Below are positions 31,893 to 41,886 of a DNA stretch of 64,000 nucleotides, one piece after another (the first letter of the stretch is position 1; the number at the start of each line of letters is the position of its first letter). This DNA comes from Fibrella aquatilis. Its GTDB lineage: Bacteria > Bacteroidota > Bacteroidia > Cytophagales > Spirosomataceae. The translations under genes and the position numbers were made by a program. The notes below the pieces were generated by a model that saw nothing but the letters and a program-made list of their open reading frames with translations, made no database searches and was not told the origin of the DNA. Location: positions 1 through 64,000 of the forward strand of contig NZ_JAFMYU010000031.1 of assembly GCF_017353255.1 (NCBI RefSeq). Reading direction: 5' to 3'.

Positions 31893-34367
31893 TCATAATA
31901 CTAGTTTCTTGATTCGTTGGTACATAAATGAGATGATGAGCAGAATGGCCCCTAGCGAGATAAACGCCAGGATACGGCCCCCTTCCGAGATGCCCCGGAT
32001 GTCGTAGAAAAACAGCTTTAGCAGGGTTAAGGCAAACAGGCCGAGAGAGAGAACGCGGTAGTTGCGATTGTGCCGAACCAGGCCTACGTACATGAACGCA
32101 AAAGCACAAACACCCCACAAAATGGGCAAACCTACCTTAATGATCTGACGGATCAGCGCGTTGTAGTTGGCCATAAATACCCCCTGTTGCGCGGGGGTAT
32201 GTGCCACTGGAGTTCCGGCAAAATGAACCGCTAACACGTTGGCACACAGCACCCAACTGAGGCTAAAAACGACAGTGAATACCAGAAACCAGGGCCAGAC
32301 GGTTTCGAGCATGGGGGCGGTGGGCGTTAGCTGCGGCTTGGTTCGGAAGAGGCAATACAGGATGCCCGCCACCGCCAGCAAATTGACGTACTGGAAGACA
32401 AAGCCCACGCGGGTTGGCTCGGTGCCGACATAATAGTCATACACCAGGTTGGGCACAACGGGGGCAACGCCAAGCATATAGTAGCACAACGTCAGCACCC
32501 CCAGCACGGCGGCAGCCCACAGGCGCGGCAGGGAGGCATACCGCTGCACCGCGGCCAGCACCAGTAGGGCTACCAGCAGATTGTACGTCGCCAAAATCAG
32601 CATGGTGTTTGGCCCTAGTCCATAAGCCGCCACCAGCTGGTAACGCAGTTCGAGCAGGCCAACGAGGTAGGCCGTAGCCACCGTGGCGTAGCCAATAAAC
32701 ATGCGGTAGGGTGCCACGGCCAGTTCGCCCACCCAAAACGAAATGGGTTTGTCCTGCTTTCGTAGTAGCGCATACGTACCCGCCAGCCCCGCCACCGCCA
32801 GCAGGCCCGTGACAAATGCTTTGTTAAGCAAAATGGGTAGTACCGTGGCCGAATCGCCGTATAGCTTGCCCCAATCCATCAGCAAGCTAATGGCCATGAG
32901 CACCAGCACTACAACCGACCCCGTGGCGGGCACCCGCAGGCCCGACCGCTGACTGAGCCAGAGCAGCAGCACGGCCTCCAGCGCCCAGAACATGGTGATA
33001 TAGTTGCCCTCCAGCTGCACCGGAATGGTCAGGCTGACGAACGTAATGACCAGCCCGATGAGCAAATACAGCAGCGTAGTATCGGCCGAGCGGCGGAACA
33101 GCAGGGCGGCATACCCGAAATTGATTACCCCCAGCACCAGCGTAAACAACCCCTGATACGCCCCCTTGTCGATGTGGGCCAGAATGGCCATGCCCGCCGC
33201 GTAGAACAGGGCCGTATTACTCAGAAACAGGGCGATATCTACTGCCGTAAACGTCGATTCGGAACGGAGACGGTCGAAGAGGTTGCGAATGACGAACACG
33301 GCGTAGAACAGGCTGGCGAACACCAATGCCCCCACATAGGGCGGGTTGGTGGCACTGCCCAGCACCTCGGCGGCAAGCCACGCACCAAAGAGCAAAATCG
33401 TGAAGCCATAGGCCACCCAGTGCACCAGGGGCCATTTTTTGAATGCCGACAGCACCAGCATGCCCCCGTCGAGGATGAGGATATACGTGAGCAGTACCAC
33501 GTAATTGCCCTGCCCGCTGCTGACCATAAACGGCGTAGCAAAACCCCCGATAAGCGACATCACGGCCAGTTCTACGCGGTTGTAGGCTATAGACAAGGCC
33601 ACGGCAAAGCCCGTGATGACCACCATAAGGGCAAAGGCCGCCGTCTGACTCAAGATCTTGTAGTCGGAGAAGGCAATGGCGATGGTGAAATAGAGTACCG
33701 ACAAACCACCCGCCACCAGCACCGAACTAAAGGCGGCAAACCGGTTGCGGAGGCGGTGCGCCACGGCCAGCAGACCACCACCCGCCAACACACCAATGAG
33801 CACCCGGCCTATTTCGCCGATCCATTCCTGGGCAATGGCGTAGCGCACGAAATAACCGATGCCCGCCACCAGAATGGCAATGCCGATTTTGTTGATGAGG
33901 TTCTCGCCGATGAACTTCTCCATGTCGGGGTTTTCGGCCAGAAACCGCGCAAACCAGCCCGGTCCTTCTTCCACGGCTACGGGCGGCGGGGCCACCGGCG
34001 GCGGCCCGGGCGGTACGTTGGTAGGCAAGTCGGCCTTAGGCAAAAGGGGCGTTTCTGGCGTGGAAATGGCCATCACCGGCTCCGGTTCAGATACAGGTAT
34101 GGGCGGTGCGGGCCTCACGGGCGGTGGCACGGCGGCGGGCAGGGGCACTGGCTTGGGCGGCGTGTATTCGCTGACGTAGGGCACTGCCGAAGGTGGTGTC
34201 TGCACGGCGGGCGGGGCTTTGTCAGGTGTCTTTCTAGTAATAATCAAGTCATTCCGCAACTGCCATAGGTCGTGGTGCTGCTGCTCGATAAGAATTTTCA
34301 GCGCGGCAAATTTCTGATGAATAAACAGGAACAGCCCAATCAGAATGAGGATGTAGAGACTTTCCAT
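31893..34367 (-). CDS. DUF2339 polytopic membrane protein
   Basis: 824 residues. An N-terminal hydrophobic helix and short coiled coil (about 1-45) precede a Pro-rich linker (about 50-140; TPPKPVPLPAAVPPPVRPAP). WFARFLAENPDMEKFIGENLINKIGIAIL then leads into some 20 closely spaced membrane helices to the C-terminus. This is the typical DUF2339 plan. No enzymatic motif is known. It is immediately upstream of DUF3999 in the same operon. Confidence 0.9.
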   Translation of the reverse strand: MESLYILILIGLFLFIHQKFAALKILIEQQHHDLWQLRNDLIITRKTPDKAPPAVQTPPSAVPYVSEYTPPKPVPLPAAVPPPVRPAPPIPVSEPEPVMAISTPETPLLPKADLPTNVPPGPPPVAPPPVAVEEGPGWFARFLAENPDMEKFIGENLINKIGIAILVAGIGYFVRYAIAQEWIGEIGRVLIGVLAGGGLLAVAHRLRNRFAAFSSVLVAGGLSVLYFTIAIAFSDYKILSQTAAFALMVVITGFAVALSIAYNRVELAVMSLIGGFATPFMVSSGQGNYVVLLTYILILDGGMLVLSAFKKWPLVHWVAYGFTILLFGAWLAAEVLGSATNPPYVGALVFASLFYAVFVIRNLFDRLRSESTFTAVDIALFLSNTALFYAAGMAILAHIDKGAYQGLFTLVLGVINFGYAALLFRRSADTTLLYLLIGLVITFVSLTIPVQLEGNYITMFWALEAVLLLWLSQRSGLRVPATGSVVVLVLMAISLLMDWGKLYGDSATVLPILLNKAFVTGLLAVAGLAGTYALLRKQDKPISFWVGELAVAPYRMFIGYATVATAYLVGLLELRYQLVAAYGLGPNTMLILATYNLLVALLVLAAVQRYASLPRLWAAAVLGVLTLCYYMLGVAPVVPNLVYDYYVGTEPTRVGFVFQYVNLLAVAGILYCLFRTKPQLTPTAPMLETVWPWFLVFTVVFSLSWVLCANVLAVHFAGTPVAHTPAQQGVFMANYNALIRQIIKVGLPILWGVCAFAFMYVGLVRHNRNYRVLSLGLFALTLLKLFFYDIRGISEGGRILAFISLGAILLIISFMYQRIKKLVL

Positions 34368-34489
34368 GGTGGTGAGAGGAGGGGTAGCAACAAAGCAAAG
34401 ATGACTATTTCATGCACATGCGCAACCCAATGTTTAGCAGCGGGTAATTCACCCATACGTTCCGCTTTTTCCCGAAACCACAAACCGCC

Positions 34490-35947
34490 ATGACACCTTC
34501 TCGCAGGGCATTTATCAAGACCCTCTCCACCGCCACGGCCCTGGCCACAACGGGGGGCATTCACACCGTTTTGGGCAACACGCCCAGCCTGGTGGGGGCA
34601 CCCGCCTACATACCCAATCTGGTGGGCAACAGCCCCAACGACAAAATCCGGATTGCCACCATCGGCATGGGCATTCAGGGCAACTACGACACCATGGCCG
34701 CCCTCCGCAGCCCCGACGTAGAGCTGGTGGCCGTGGCAGACCTCTACGACGGTCGGCTGGAACACGCCAAAACGGCATTCGGCAAAGACAAGGAACTGTT
34801 CGCCACCCGCGATTTCCGCGAAATCCTGACCCGCCCCGACGTTGATGCGGTGCTGGTGGTGGTGCCCGACCACTGGCACGACCACATCACCATCGAAGCC
34901 CTGAAAGCCGGTAAGCACGTCTACTGCGAAAAGCCGATGGTGCAGCACATCAACGAAGGCAAACCCGTGATTGAGGCCTGGAAGAAATCGGGCAAGACCA
35001 TGCAGGTAGGCAGTCAGCGCATCAGCAGCGCCTCGTTTCAGGAGGCCAAGCGCATGGTGCAGGCGGGCGACATCGGGCAGATCAACTACATCGAGTCGAA
35101 CAACGACCGGTTCAACGCCATCGGAGCCTGGAACTACTCGGTGCCCCCTGATGCCTCGCTCACCACGCTGGACTGGGACAGGTTCCTGGGCGATGCGCCC
35201 AAACGGCCGTTTGACGCCAAGCGGTTTTTCCGGTGGCGCAACTATAAAGACTACGGCACCGGCGTGGCGGGCGATCTGTTCGTGCACCTCATCACGGGCG
35301 TGCATTTCGTGACCAATTCGCTGGGGCCAACGCGCATTTTCTCATCGGGGAATCTGGCCTATTGGAAAGATGGCCGCGACGTGCCCGACGTAATGACGAG
35401 CGTGATGGACTACCCCAAAACACCTGAACATGAGGCGTTTCAGATGGTGCTGCGGGTGAACTTCGCCAACGCGGGCAAGATCAGCAACGTGACGCGCATC
35501 ATTGGCAACGAAGGGCAGATCGAGTTTTCGGAAGACAACCTCATCCTGACCAAAAAGAAGCTCCCCGCCGCCCCCGGCTACGGCGGCTACGACAGCTATT
35601 TCACCTTTACCGAACCCGTAAAGCAGCAGTTTAAGGAGCAGTACGATGCGCAGTATCCGCAGGAAACCCGCACCGCCGAACCCGTCAAAGAAGTCCGTTT
35701 CGACGCCCCCAAGAACGAAGACGCCCACACGGCCCACTTCACCGACTTCTTCAAAAACGTGCGGCTGGGCAGTCAGGGCACCATCGAAGACCCCGTGTTC
35801 GGCTTCCGCGCCGCCGCGCCCGTACTAGCCTGCAACGAAAGCTATTTCGACCAGAAAGTAGTGGAGTGGGACCCCGTCACGATGACCAAAAAAGGGCAGA
35901 GTGCCGCCGTGGCAGGTGGTACGAAAAGCAAAAAGAAACGCGCCTAA
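34490..35947 (+). CDS. Tat-exported Gfo/Idh/MocA-family oxidoreductase
   Basis: 485 residues. The N-terminus SRRAFIKTLSTATALATTGG is a Tat-type signal. The NAD(P)-binding fold begins at IRIATIGMGIQGNYD. GKHVYCEKPM carries the family EKP motif with the catalytic-region Lys. The C-terminal alpha/beta domain contains YKDYGTGVAGDLFVHLITG. Members oxidise or reduce sugars or polyols, or act as glycosidases; the substrate is unknown. The tail is Lys-rich. The stop is inside palindrome IR10. Confidence 0.92.
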   Translation: MTPSRRAFIKTLSTATALATTGGIHTVLGNTPSLVGAPAYIPNLVGNSPNDKIRIATIGMGIQGNYDTMAALRSPDVELVAVADLYDGRLEHAKTAFGKDKELFATRDFREILTRPDVDAVLVVVPDHWHDHITIEALKAGKHVYCEKPMVQHINEGKPVIEAWKKSGKTMQVGSQRISSASFQEAKRMVQAGDIGQINYIESNNDRFNAIGAWNYSVPPDASLTTLDWDRFLGDAPKRPFDAKRFFRWRNYKDYGTGVAGDLFVHLITGVHFVTNSLGPTRIFSSGNLAYWKDGRDVPDVMTSVMDYPKTPEHEAFQMVLRVNFANAGKISNVTRIIGNEGQIEFSEDNLILTKKKLPAAPGYGGYDSYFTFTEPVKQQFKEQYDAQYPQETRTAEPVKEVRFDAPKNEDAHTAHFTDFFKNVRLGSQGTIEDPVFGFRAAAPVLACNESYFDQKVVEWDPVTMTKKGQSAAVAGGTKSKKKRA

Positions 35948-36005
35948 TTGGTTGTAGCGCAGGCTTCAATCCGGGGCGAGCAGCCTGTGCTACAACCAAT
36001 TAGGC
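35942..36005. repeat. Inverted repeat IR10 between convergent genes
   Basis: Arms 35942-35965 and 35982-36005 match at 23 of 24 positions, with a 16-nt loop. The oxidoreductase stop TAA (35945-35947) is within the left arm, and the right arm ends three bases before the stop of the T9SS cargo gene. A compact bidirectional terminator. Confidence 0.88.
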
Positions 36006-36008
36006 ACC

Positions 36009-37241
36009 TTACTGTTTCAGCACCAGTTTGCGCGTCACTTTTGTGTCTTGGCTAATCTGAAGCAAGTAGATGCCAGCTGGAAAGCGCTGTACGTCAATCT
36101 GTTGCCTCCCAGAAGCCAGCTCGCTAACCATCATCAGTTGCCCCGTTATGGAATACACATGAATCTGGGTTGGGTAGTTGCCAGGACTGACCACAGTAAT
36201 GAATGTTGTTGCCGGATTGGGAAACACCGTCACTTCTGAACCAGGCGACTCTTCCGTGGCCGTGATGACGTACTGATATCCGGCAGACGGGGGGCTGGTA
36301 CACCCGCTCTGAACCACCTGCACAGTGTATGTTCCTGCGGCTACCAGCGGCTGCGCCTGTCCCGTTGCTCCCGGCAACAGTACGCCATTTAGCAGCCATT
36401 GATTGCCGGTAGCCACGTTCGACAGCAGGCTAGTGGCGTCGCCACTGACAGTGATGACGGGACGAACGGGCAGCGGATTTATGGTGGCCGAAAACAGCCT
36501 TGCCTGCCCCGTATCGCAGGCATTGTAGGCGGCAACAGCCAGCGTGCTGAAGGCCGACACCGTCGTTACCGACGGGGGGCGCAACGCAATGATGGCTGTT
36601 CCCTGCCCGCTCACAACGGTCCAGTCAGTAGGTACAGTCCAGCGGTAACCCGTTGCCAGCGGCACAGCTGATACACTGTATGTCAGGGTGTTACCACTGC
36701 AAATAGTCTGACTGGCCAGTGTCGTCGGTTGATCGGGTGGGGTGCAGTTGATGATCGTCGTGACCTTCAGTTGCGTCAGCGACCAGTTGCGGTTGTTGTC
36801 CTGCGCCCGCAGGTAGAGCGTGTGACTGCCGGGCGTTGTTTTGTCTTTCGGAATAACAAACGCCAGCGACCCGTCGGCCCGCGTGGTCAGCGTGGTCGAT
36901 GTTGCCTTACCAACGCCGGGGTCCGTGTCAAAGAAATAGTCTGCCGAAGTTAGGCTGGCTGCACCGTTGTTTTTGACCACCTCCACATTCCGCATGGTTG
37001 TGTGGCTCCACGACCCGTTGCTGTCTCTGGTGCGCATATACAGGATGTGATACCCGGCTGAGGCCGCCGACACGTCGAGCGTAAACGAAAAAGGACCGTC
37101 GGGCGAAGGTGTCACGGCCACGAGCGTGTTTTTCCCGAAACCGGCGTCGGTGTCTAAAAAGTACTCAAGCTGCACCACCGTCTGCGCGGCAGCAAACAGG
37201 GATAAACACAGCATACAGGCTGTTGCGAGAACCGTTTTCAT
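36009..37241 (-). CDS. Type IX secretion cargo protein with C-terminal sorting domain
   Basis: 410 residues. Signal peptide to about AAAQ (residue 20). Two similar segments near the N-terminus (QLEYFLDTDAGFGKNTLVAV and SADYFFDTDPGVGKATSTTL) are an internal duplication. A PKD/Ig-like middle follows. The last 75 residues are a type A T9SS sorting domain (VFPNPATTFITV, IHVYSITGQLM, FPAGIYLLQI, RKLVLKQ). It should be exported by T9SS and anchored at the surface. The beta-helix gene lies seven bases upstream. Confidence 0.9.
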   Translation of the reverse strand: MKTVLATACMLCLSLFAAAQTVVQLEYFLDTDAGFGKNTLVAVTPSPDGPFSFTLDVSAASAGYHILYMRTRDSNGSWSHTTMRNVEVVKNNGAASLTSADYFFDTDPGVGKATSTTLTTRADGSLAFVIPKDKTTPGSHTLYLRAQDNNRNWSLTQLKVTTIINCTPPDQPTTLASQTICSGNTLTYSVSAVPLATGYRWTVPTDWTVVSGQGTAIIALRPPSVTTVSAFSTLAVAAYNACDTGQARLFSATINPLPVRPVITVSGDATSLLSNVATGNQWLLNGVLLPGATGQAQPLVAAGTYTVQVVQSGCTSPPSAGYQYVITATEESPGSEVTVFPNPATTFITVVSPGNYPTQIHVYSITGQLMMVSELASGRQQIDVQRFPAGIYLLQISQDTKVTRKLVLKQ

Positions 37242-37248
37242 AGACGGG

Positions 37249-38295
37249 CTATTTGATGGTTCTTGCTTTGATGCTGACGTTCATCCCGTTTGGCCCAGCC
37301 ACCCCCGACGAGCTTATTTCGTAAATGACCGGAATGGGTGCCACCCCCGACAGCGTATATCGGCTGGTTACGGATAAACCCCCAAACGCCCCCCGGTCGG
37401 CCCCGTCCGAGCCGTTGTTGCTGCCGGGCGAGTTGGGTTTAAGCTGATAATCGCCGTCGGTAGTATTGGTGGCGGGGTCAACAAACAGCGTAGTAAAATC
37501 AGTGACGACAATGTTATTATTAGCTGTGCCGAATTGGTTGGGCGAACCCCCAATGTTGTAGGACACGTTGAGGTTAGAGCCGCCGTTGATGCTGACGTTG
37601 GCATTGGGGTTCTTCAGAATGTTGTTCTGAAACGACCCCACGTTCATTTTGATAGAAGGCTTACCAGCGATAGCAGGACAGTCGAATACGTTGTTGCGGC
37701 ACTCCAGCATCGTGTAGCCATCCTGAAGGATGAGTGTTTTTTGGCAGATATTATTATTGAAAATCACATTGGCTGGAAAGCTGGCACTGTTGGCTTGCAA
37801 TAAACTGCTGGTGTTTGAGCCAGCAAAAAAATTCTGGACAATACGGATGTCCGAGATACCATACGTCACGCCAATCTCATAATCAATCCGGCATCGTTTG
37901 ATCAAAATGTTGCTCGTGTTTATGCTGATGCCCGCCGAATTTTTCCCTACGTGCAAACCAATTAATTGTGATCCTTCCGACCCTTTATTCAGATCAAAGC
38001 CAGCGATAATGGCCGCTAACACAGTAGTGGACGTAGCCGGATTTTCATCTAAAAAATAACCCGGTCCAATAACAATCAGTCGTTTATTCAGTACAGCACC
38101 CGCGTATAAATCTGGCGAACCTTCCAGATGAATCGTGTCGCCGGGCACCACTAGGTTTGAGTTGTTGGCGGCTTGCAGGGTAGTGAACGTGGCCGAGAAT
38201 CCCCTGTTATTGACCCGCCAAATTTTGGCTTCGGCTTGTTGGGTGGCAAACGTACCCACCAGCGCGGTCAGCAGGAAAAAGTAGATCGTTTTCAT
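37249..38295 (-). CDS. Exported right-handed beta-helix-like protein
   Basis: 348 residues. Signal peptide ending near AEA (about 23). FTTLQAANNSNLVVPGDTIH resembles the start of parallel beta-helix surface proteins, and the middle has short repeating strands with N-rich turns (SNILIKRCRIDYEIG, SFPANVIFNNNICQ, MLECRNNVFDCPAI). No catalytic signature. It precedes the T9SS cargo gene by seven bases and may share its export or surface role. Confidence 0.75.
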   Translation of the reverse strand: MKTIYFFLLTALVGTFATQQAEAKIWRVNNRGFSATFTTLQAANNSNLVVPGDTIHLEGSPDLYAGAVLNKRLIVIGPGYFLDENPATSTTVLAAIIAGFDLNKGSEGSQLIGLHVGKNSAGISINTSNILIKRCRIDYEIGVTYGISDIRIVQNFFAGSNTSSLLQANSASFPANVIFNNNICQKTLILQDGYTMLECRNNVFDCPAIAGKPSIKMNVGSFQNNILKNPNANVSINGGSNLNVSYNIGGSPNQFGTANNNIVVTDFTTLFVDPATNTTDGDYQLKPNSPGSNNGSDGADRGAFGGLSVTSRYTLSGVAPIPVIYEISSSGVAGPNGMNVSIKARTIK

Positions 38296-38326
38296 AGTAA
38301 AAGTTGGTTAATGGTGTGGTCATCAG

Positions 38327-38764
38327 CTACGGCGTAGCCAGCTTGTAAGTGTTCAGGGTATTGCCCGTTTTTAGGTTCGCAGATGCCTGTGATAGATCCA
38401 TCGAATTGTCGGAGACGGCACCGAGCACATATTCCAACCGCCCGCCCGATCCTGTAGGTTGCGGCGTCAGGCCGCTTAAAATCAGCCGATTATCGTTTTG
38501 CAGGGTATATTGTCCGGTGAAGGTGTTGCCGTCAACTTCGGTCAGCGTTACGGTGGGCGGCTTGCTCAGGTCGAGTCGGTAGCTGCCATAATTCCTGACG
38601 TTGCTGGTAGCCCCTTTCAAGAAGACCAGCGTACCGTTTTCGGTGGCACTCTGCACCGTCCAGACCTTCTTTATCCGGTCGGCGAGGGGCGCGGGTTCGG
38701 CCTTTTGGCAGGCCGTTGCGGTTAGCATCACAGCCAGTAGCAGAGGCAGCAGTTGCGTTTTCAT
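38327..38764 (-). CDS. Small lipocalin-like lipoprotein
   Basis: 145 residues. Lipoprotein signal with lipobox ATAC (about C19). The mature part resembles small Bacteroidota lipocalin-like proteins (KVWTVQSATENGTLVF, LTEVDGNTFTGQYTLQNDNRLIL). First gene of a minus-strand trio with the beta-helix and T9SS proteins. Function unknown. Confidence 0.75.
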   Translation of the reverse strand: MKTQLLPLLLAVMLTATACQKAEPAPLADRIKKVWTVQSATENGTLVFLKGATSNVRNYGSYRLDLSKPPTVTLTEVDGNTFTGQYTLQNDNRLILSGLTPQPTGSGGRLEYVLGAVSDNSMDLSQASANLKTGNTLNTYKLATP

Positions 38765-38881
38765 GCCCTAAACGTAGCGGATGCGCTAGGCACCGTCAAT
38801 CCCAATTGATTAACCGCTGGACATCACTTATTATCTGCCAGAAACCGGGTGATAACCGCTAAAGAGATTGACGCATAATCC

Positions 38882-38913
38882 GTTGATTGTCAGTCCGTTT
38901 TCCTATAGTTTTG
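38882..38913 (+). promoter_or_regulatory. Bacteroidota-type promoter for the second LytS/LytTR operon
   Basis: TAGTTTTG (38906-38913) fits TAnnTTTG and is preceded by GTTG at 38882-38885 with 20 bases between. Transcription would start roughly 25 nt before the ATG at 38942. Confidence 0.55.
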
Positions 38914-38941
38914 ATAGAATTAGCTTCTTATCCTATGCACC

Positions 38942-41029
38942 ATGAAACATATATATAGCTTTTTGGTGGCCATTTTGCTTTGTTGTGGAACGGCCTATGC
39001 CCAACAATGGGAATTAGATTCGCTGCTGATTGCTTTGGGGAAGCACCCGCAGGATGACACGGTCAAACTTGCGCTGCTTATCGACATCGCATTCGACTAT
39101 AGCGGTATTGATCCTGGTAAAGGAGTAACGATGGCAGACCGGGCCATTCTGCTGGCCAAAAAACTGAACGATAAAACTAAACTGGCAACGGCATACCTTC
39201 AGAAAGGACTTAATTACTCGTCAAAGGGCGAAGACAGTTTGGCCCTGATCCTGGATAAGGAGGCGTTAACCATCTACCGACAGATGGGATCCCGACAGAA
39301 TATTGCCGCATCCCTGCACAACATAGGGATACTCTATTTCAATAAGTCCAACTACCTCGAAGCAATAAACTATCACCAACAGGCTGCGGACATATTTCGG
39401 CAGGTAAACGACCAGAACCGTTTGAGTAGCGCGCTTAATAGCCTGGCAGTTAACTATATGTATACGACCCAGTACCCGAAAGCACTGGAAAGCTATTTGG
39501 CCGTACTGACGATCAGAGAACAGATCGGCGACCGGGAGGGCACGGCAACGGCGTTGGGTAATATCGGGCTACTCTACAAGCGGATGGCAAACTATGCCAA
39601 GGCACTGGACTACCACACAAAGGCCCTGAAGCTGCTGGAACAGGGAGACAACCGATCTCATCTTGCCAACGTGCTGGGTAACATAGCCACTGTGTATGAT
39701 TTTCAGGAAAAACCGGACAAAGCGCTTACGTATTATGCGCGGGCACTGGCTATCAACCAATCTATTGGTAACAAACGGGGTATTGCCTCCAACCTCGTCA
39801 ATATCGGTATCGTGCATCACGACCAGGGTCGATATGCCCAGGCACTGCCTTATTTGCAGCAGGGGTTACCGTTATTCAGGCAATTAGGTGATAGGACTAA
39901 TGAATCAATTGTACTGGATTACCTGGGCGACTGGTATGCTAAGGCCCCTGACAACTTGTTGCGACAGCAGGGTATTTCGCCCGCCCAACGGTACGAACAG
40001 GTGGTTGCTTACCAACGGCGCGAGTTACAACTGGCGCGAGAAATCGGTGCGCTCGACTTACAGGCTGATGCCTGGGAGCGGATCAGCCAGACCTATAAGA
40101 TGAACAAACAGTATGCCCGCGCTTTAATGGCTTACCAACGCAGCGTTACGCTTCGCGACAGCGTGATGAATGACGAAAAACGGGCAGAAATCACCCGGCA
40201 GGAAGTCCGCCATACCTTCGAGAAAAAGCAAGCCGTTCTCAACGCCCAACACACTGCCGAGATCAAACAGCAGCAGACGCAGCGCAATGCCGCTTTGGGT
40301 GGTGGTGCGTTAGTGTTATTGGCCGGGGCCGGTGGGTTTTTGTCGTTCAAACGCCGGCGTGAGGCGGAGCAACAGCGCAACGAAGCCGAACTAAAAGCCG
40401 AGATTGCCAGCACGGAGATGAAGGCACTCCGGGCGCAGATGAACCCACATTTCATCTTTAATTCGCTCAATTCGATCAGCGATTTTATCGGTAGAAACGA
40501 CACCAAAACCGCCGACTATTACCTGGCTAAATTCGCCAAACTGATGCGGCTGATTCTTGAAAACTCGGAGAAAAGAGAGATACCCCTGGCCGACGATCTT
40601 CTGGCGCTTAACCTCTATATGCAACTGGAAGCCATGCGACTGCGCGACGGGTTTACCTATCAGATTCTGGTTGATGACGACATCGACCCCGCCGACACGC
40701 TGGTGCCGCCGCTACTGCTTCAGCCCTTCGTTGAAAACAGCATCTGGCATGGGCTGGCGCATAAACCGGAGCAGGGTCATATCCTGGTACATATCTGCAA
40801 AGAGGGCGACATGCTGACGTGCATCGTGGAAGACAACGGCGTTGGTCGCCACCGGACGGCGGAAAACGCGGCGGGTCAACCAGACACAAAATCGCTGGGC
40901 ATGACCATCACCAACGCCCGCATTGCCATGCTGAACCAGCGCAAACAGGCCAACGCCGCCGTAGTGCTGTCTGACCTGCCCGCAGGAACGCGGGTGGCCG
41001 TGAAACTGCCCCTTGAACTCAGTTTTTAG
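38942..41029 (+). CDS. TPR-containing LytS-type sensor histidine kinase
   Basis: 695 residues. Signal peptide to about AYAQ (residue 21). Some seven to eight TPR units (about 50-410; SLHNIGILYFNKSNYLEAIN, TALGNIGLLYKRMANYAKAL, NIATVYDFQEKPDKALTYYA). One membrane helix lies at about 455-472. A short coiled coil leads to the kinase module, with NPHFIFNSLNSISDFIG carrying the phospho-acceptor His. The ATP site has PFVENSIWHGL and EDNGVGR. The TPR domain would sense a protein or peptide signal in the periplasm. The response regulator follows nine bases later. Confidence 0.92.
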   Translation: MKHIYSFLVAILLCCGTAYAQQWELDSLLIALGKHPQDDTVKLALLIDIAFDYSGIDPGKGVTMADRAILLAKKLNDKTKLATAYLQKGLNYSSKGEDSLALILDKEALTIYRQMGSRQNIAASLHNIGILYFNKSNYLEAINYHQQAADIFRQVNDQNRLSSALNSLAVNYMYTTQYPKALESYLAVLTIREQIGDREGTATALGNIGLLYKRMANYAKALDYHTKALKLLEQGDNRSHLANVLGNIATVYDFQEKPDKALTYYARALAINQSIGNKRGIASNLVNIGIVHHDQGRYAQALPYLQQGLPLFRQLGDRTNESIVLDYLGDWYAKAPDNLLRQQGISPAQRYEQVVAYQRRELQLAREIGALDLQADAWERISQTYKMNKQYARALMAYQRSVTLRDSVMNDEKRAEITRQEVRHTFEKKQAVLNAQHTAEIKQQQTQRNAALGGGALVLLAGAGGFLSFKRRREAEQQRNEAELKAEIASTEMKALRAQMNPHFIFNSLNSISDFIGRNDTKTADYYLAKFAKLMRLILENSEKREIPLADDLLALNLYMQLEAMRLRDGFTYQILVDDDIDPADTLVPPLLLQPFVENSIWHGLAHKPEQGHILVHICKEGDMLTCIVEDNGVGRHRTAENAAGQPDTKSLGMTITNARIAMLNQRKQANAAVVLSDLPAGTRVAVKLPLELSF

Positions 41030-41038
41030 CCCCACGCC

Positions 41039-41788
41039 ATGACCCGGGCCATTCTCATCGACGATGAACCGCATTGCCTTGAGCGGTTGAGCCAGTTGCT
41101 GGCCGAATATTGTGCCGCAACGGTGCAGGTGGTGGGCAGGGCGCAGTCTGTAGAAGAAGGTATTCAACTCATTAACACGGTGCGGCCCAGCCTGATTTTT
41201 CTAGATGTGCAGTTGCACGAACAGACCGGATTCGACCTGCTCCGGCAAATCGAACCTGTTCGGTTTTCTGTTATTTTCACCACGGCCTTTGATCGATACG
41301 CCGTGCAGGCTTTTAAATTTAGTGCCCTGGATTACCTGCTGAAGCCCATTGACCCCGACGACCTGCAACAGGCCGTGGCTAAACTGACCAGCAAACCCCC
41401 GCCCGATTTGTCGGGCCAGCTCGATGCCCTGCTCCATAACCTACAGCAGCAACAGGAAACCCACCGGCGTATTTGTGTACCCGTATCCAGCGGGTTTGTC
41501 TTTCTGGCCGTAAACGACATTATCCGCTGCCAGAGCGATGGTAACTACACCACGATCTTTCTGAAAAACAACCAGAAACTGGTGGCGGCCAAAACCCTTA
41601 AAGAGTTCGACAAATTGCTGAGCGACGCCCATTTTTTCCGAATTCACCAATCGCACCTCATCAACCTGGCCTACCTGAAAAGCTACCAGAAAGGCGCGGG
41701 CGGCTCTGTCACCATGATTGACAATACGGAACTGGACGTATCGACCCGCCGGAAAGACGATTTCCTGAAACGGATGCTGAGTCGTTAA
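41039..41788 (+). CDS. LytTR-family response regulator
   Basis: 249 residues. Receiver domain with ILIDDEPHCL, phospho-acceptor Asp in LIFLDVQLHEQ (about 59), TTAFDRYAVQAFKFSALDYLLKPI. The LytTR domain (about 145-248) has VFLAVNDIIRCQSDGNYTTI and FFRIHQSHLINLAYL. It pairs with the TPR kinase upstream. Closely similar in plan to the regulator at 5812. Confidence 0.93.
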   Translation: MTRAILIDDEPHCLERLSQLLAEYCAATVQVVGRAQSVEEGIQLINTVRPSLIFLDVQLHEQTGFDLLRQIEPVRFSVIFTTAFDRYAVQAFKFSALDYLLKPIDPDDLQQAVAKLTSKPPPDLSGQLDALLHNLQQQQETHRRICVPVSSGFVFLAVNDIIRCQSDGNYTTIFLKNNQKLVAAKTLKEFDKLLSDAHFFRIHQSHLINLAYLKSYQKGAGGSVTMIDNTELDVSTRRKDDFLKRMLSR

Positions 41789-41886
41789 TGATAAGGTTCG
41801 ACCTAGCTCATATCTGCCTGCTACGGATAACGTTATGGCAGTAAAAGCCGCTTCTGCTTCTGGATGGGAAAATAACGGGAGTCATG

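Noticed and set aside
33174-34268. Long open frame antisense to the DUF2339 gene
   Set aside because: It is a complementary-strand shadow of a GC-rich membrane-protein gene; the composition (Gly, His, Arg-rich) and lack of any domain argue against coding.
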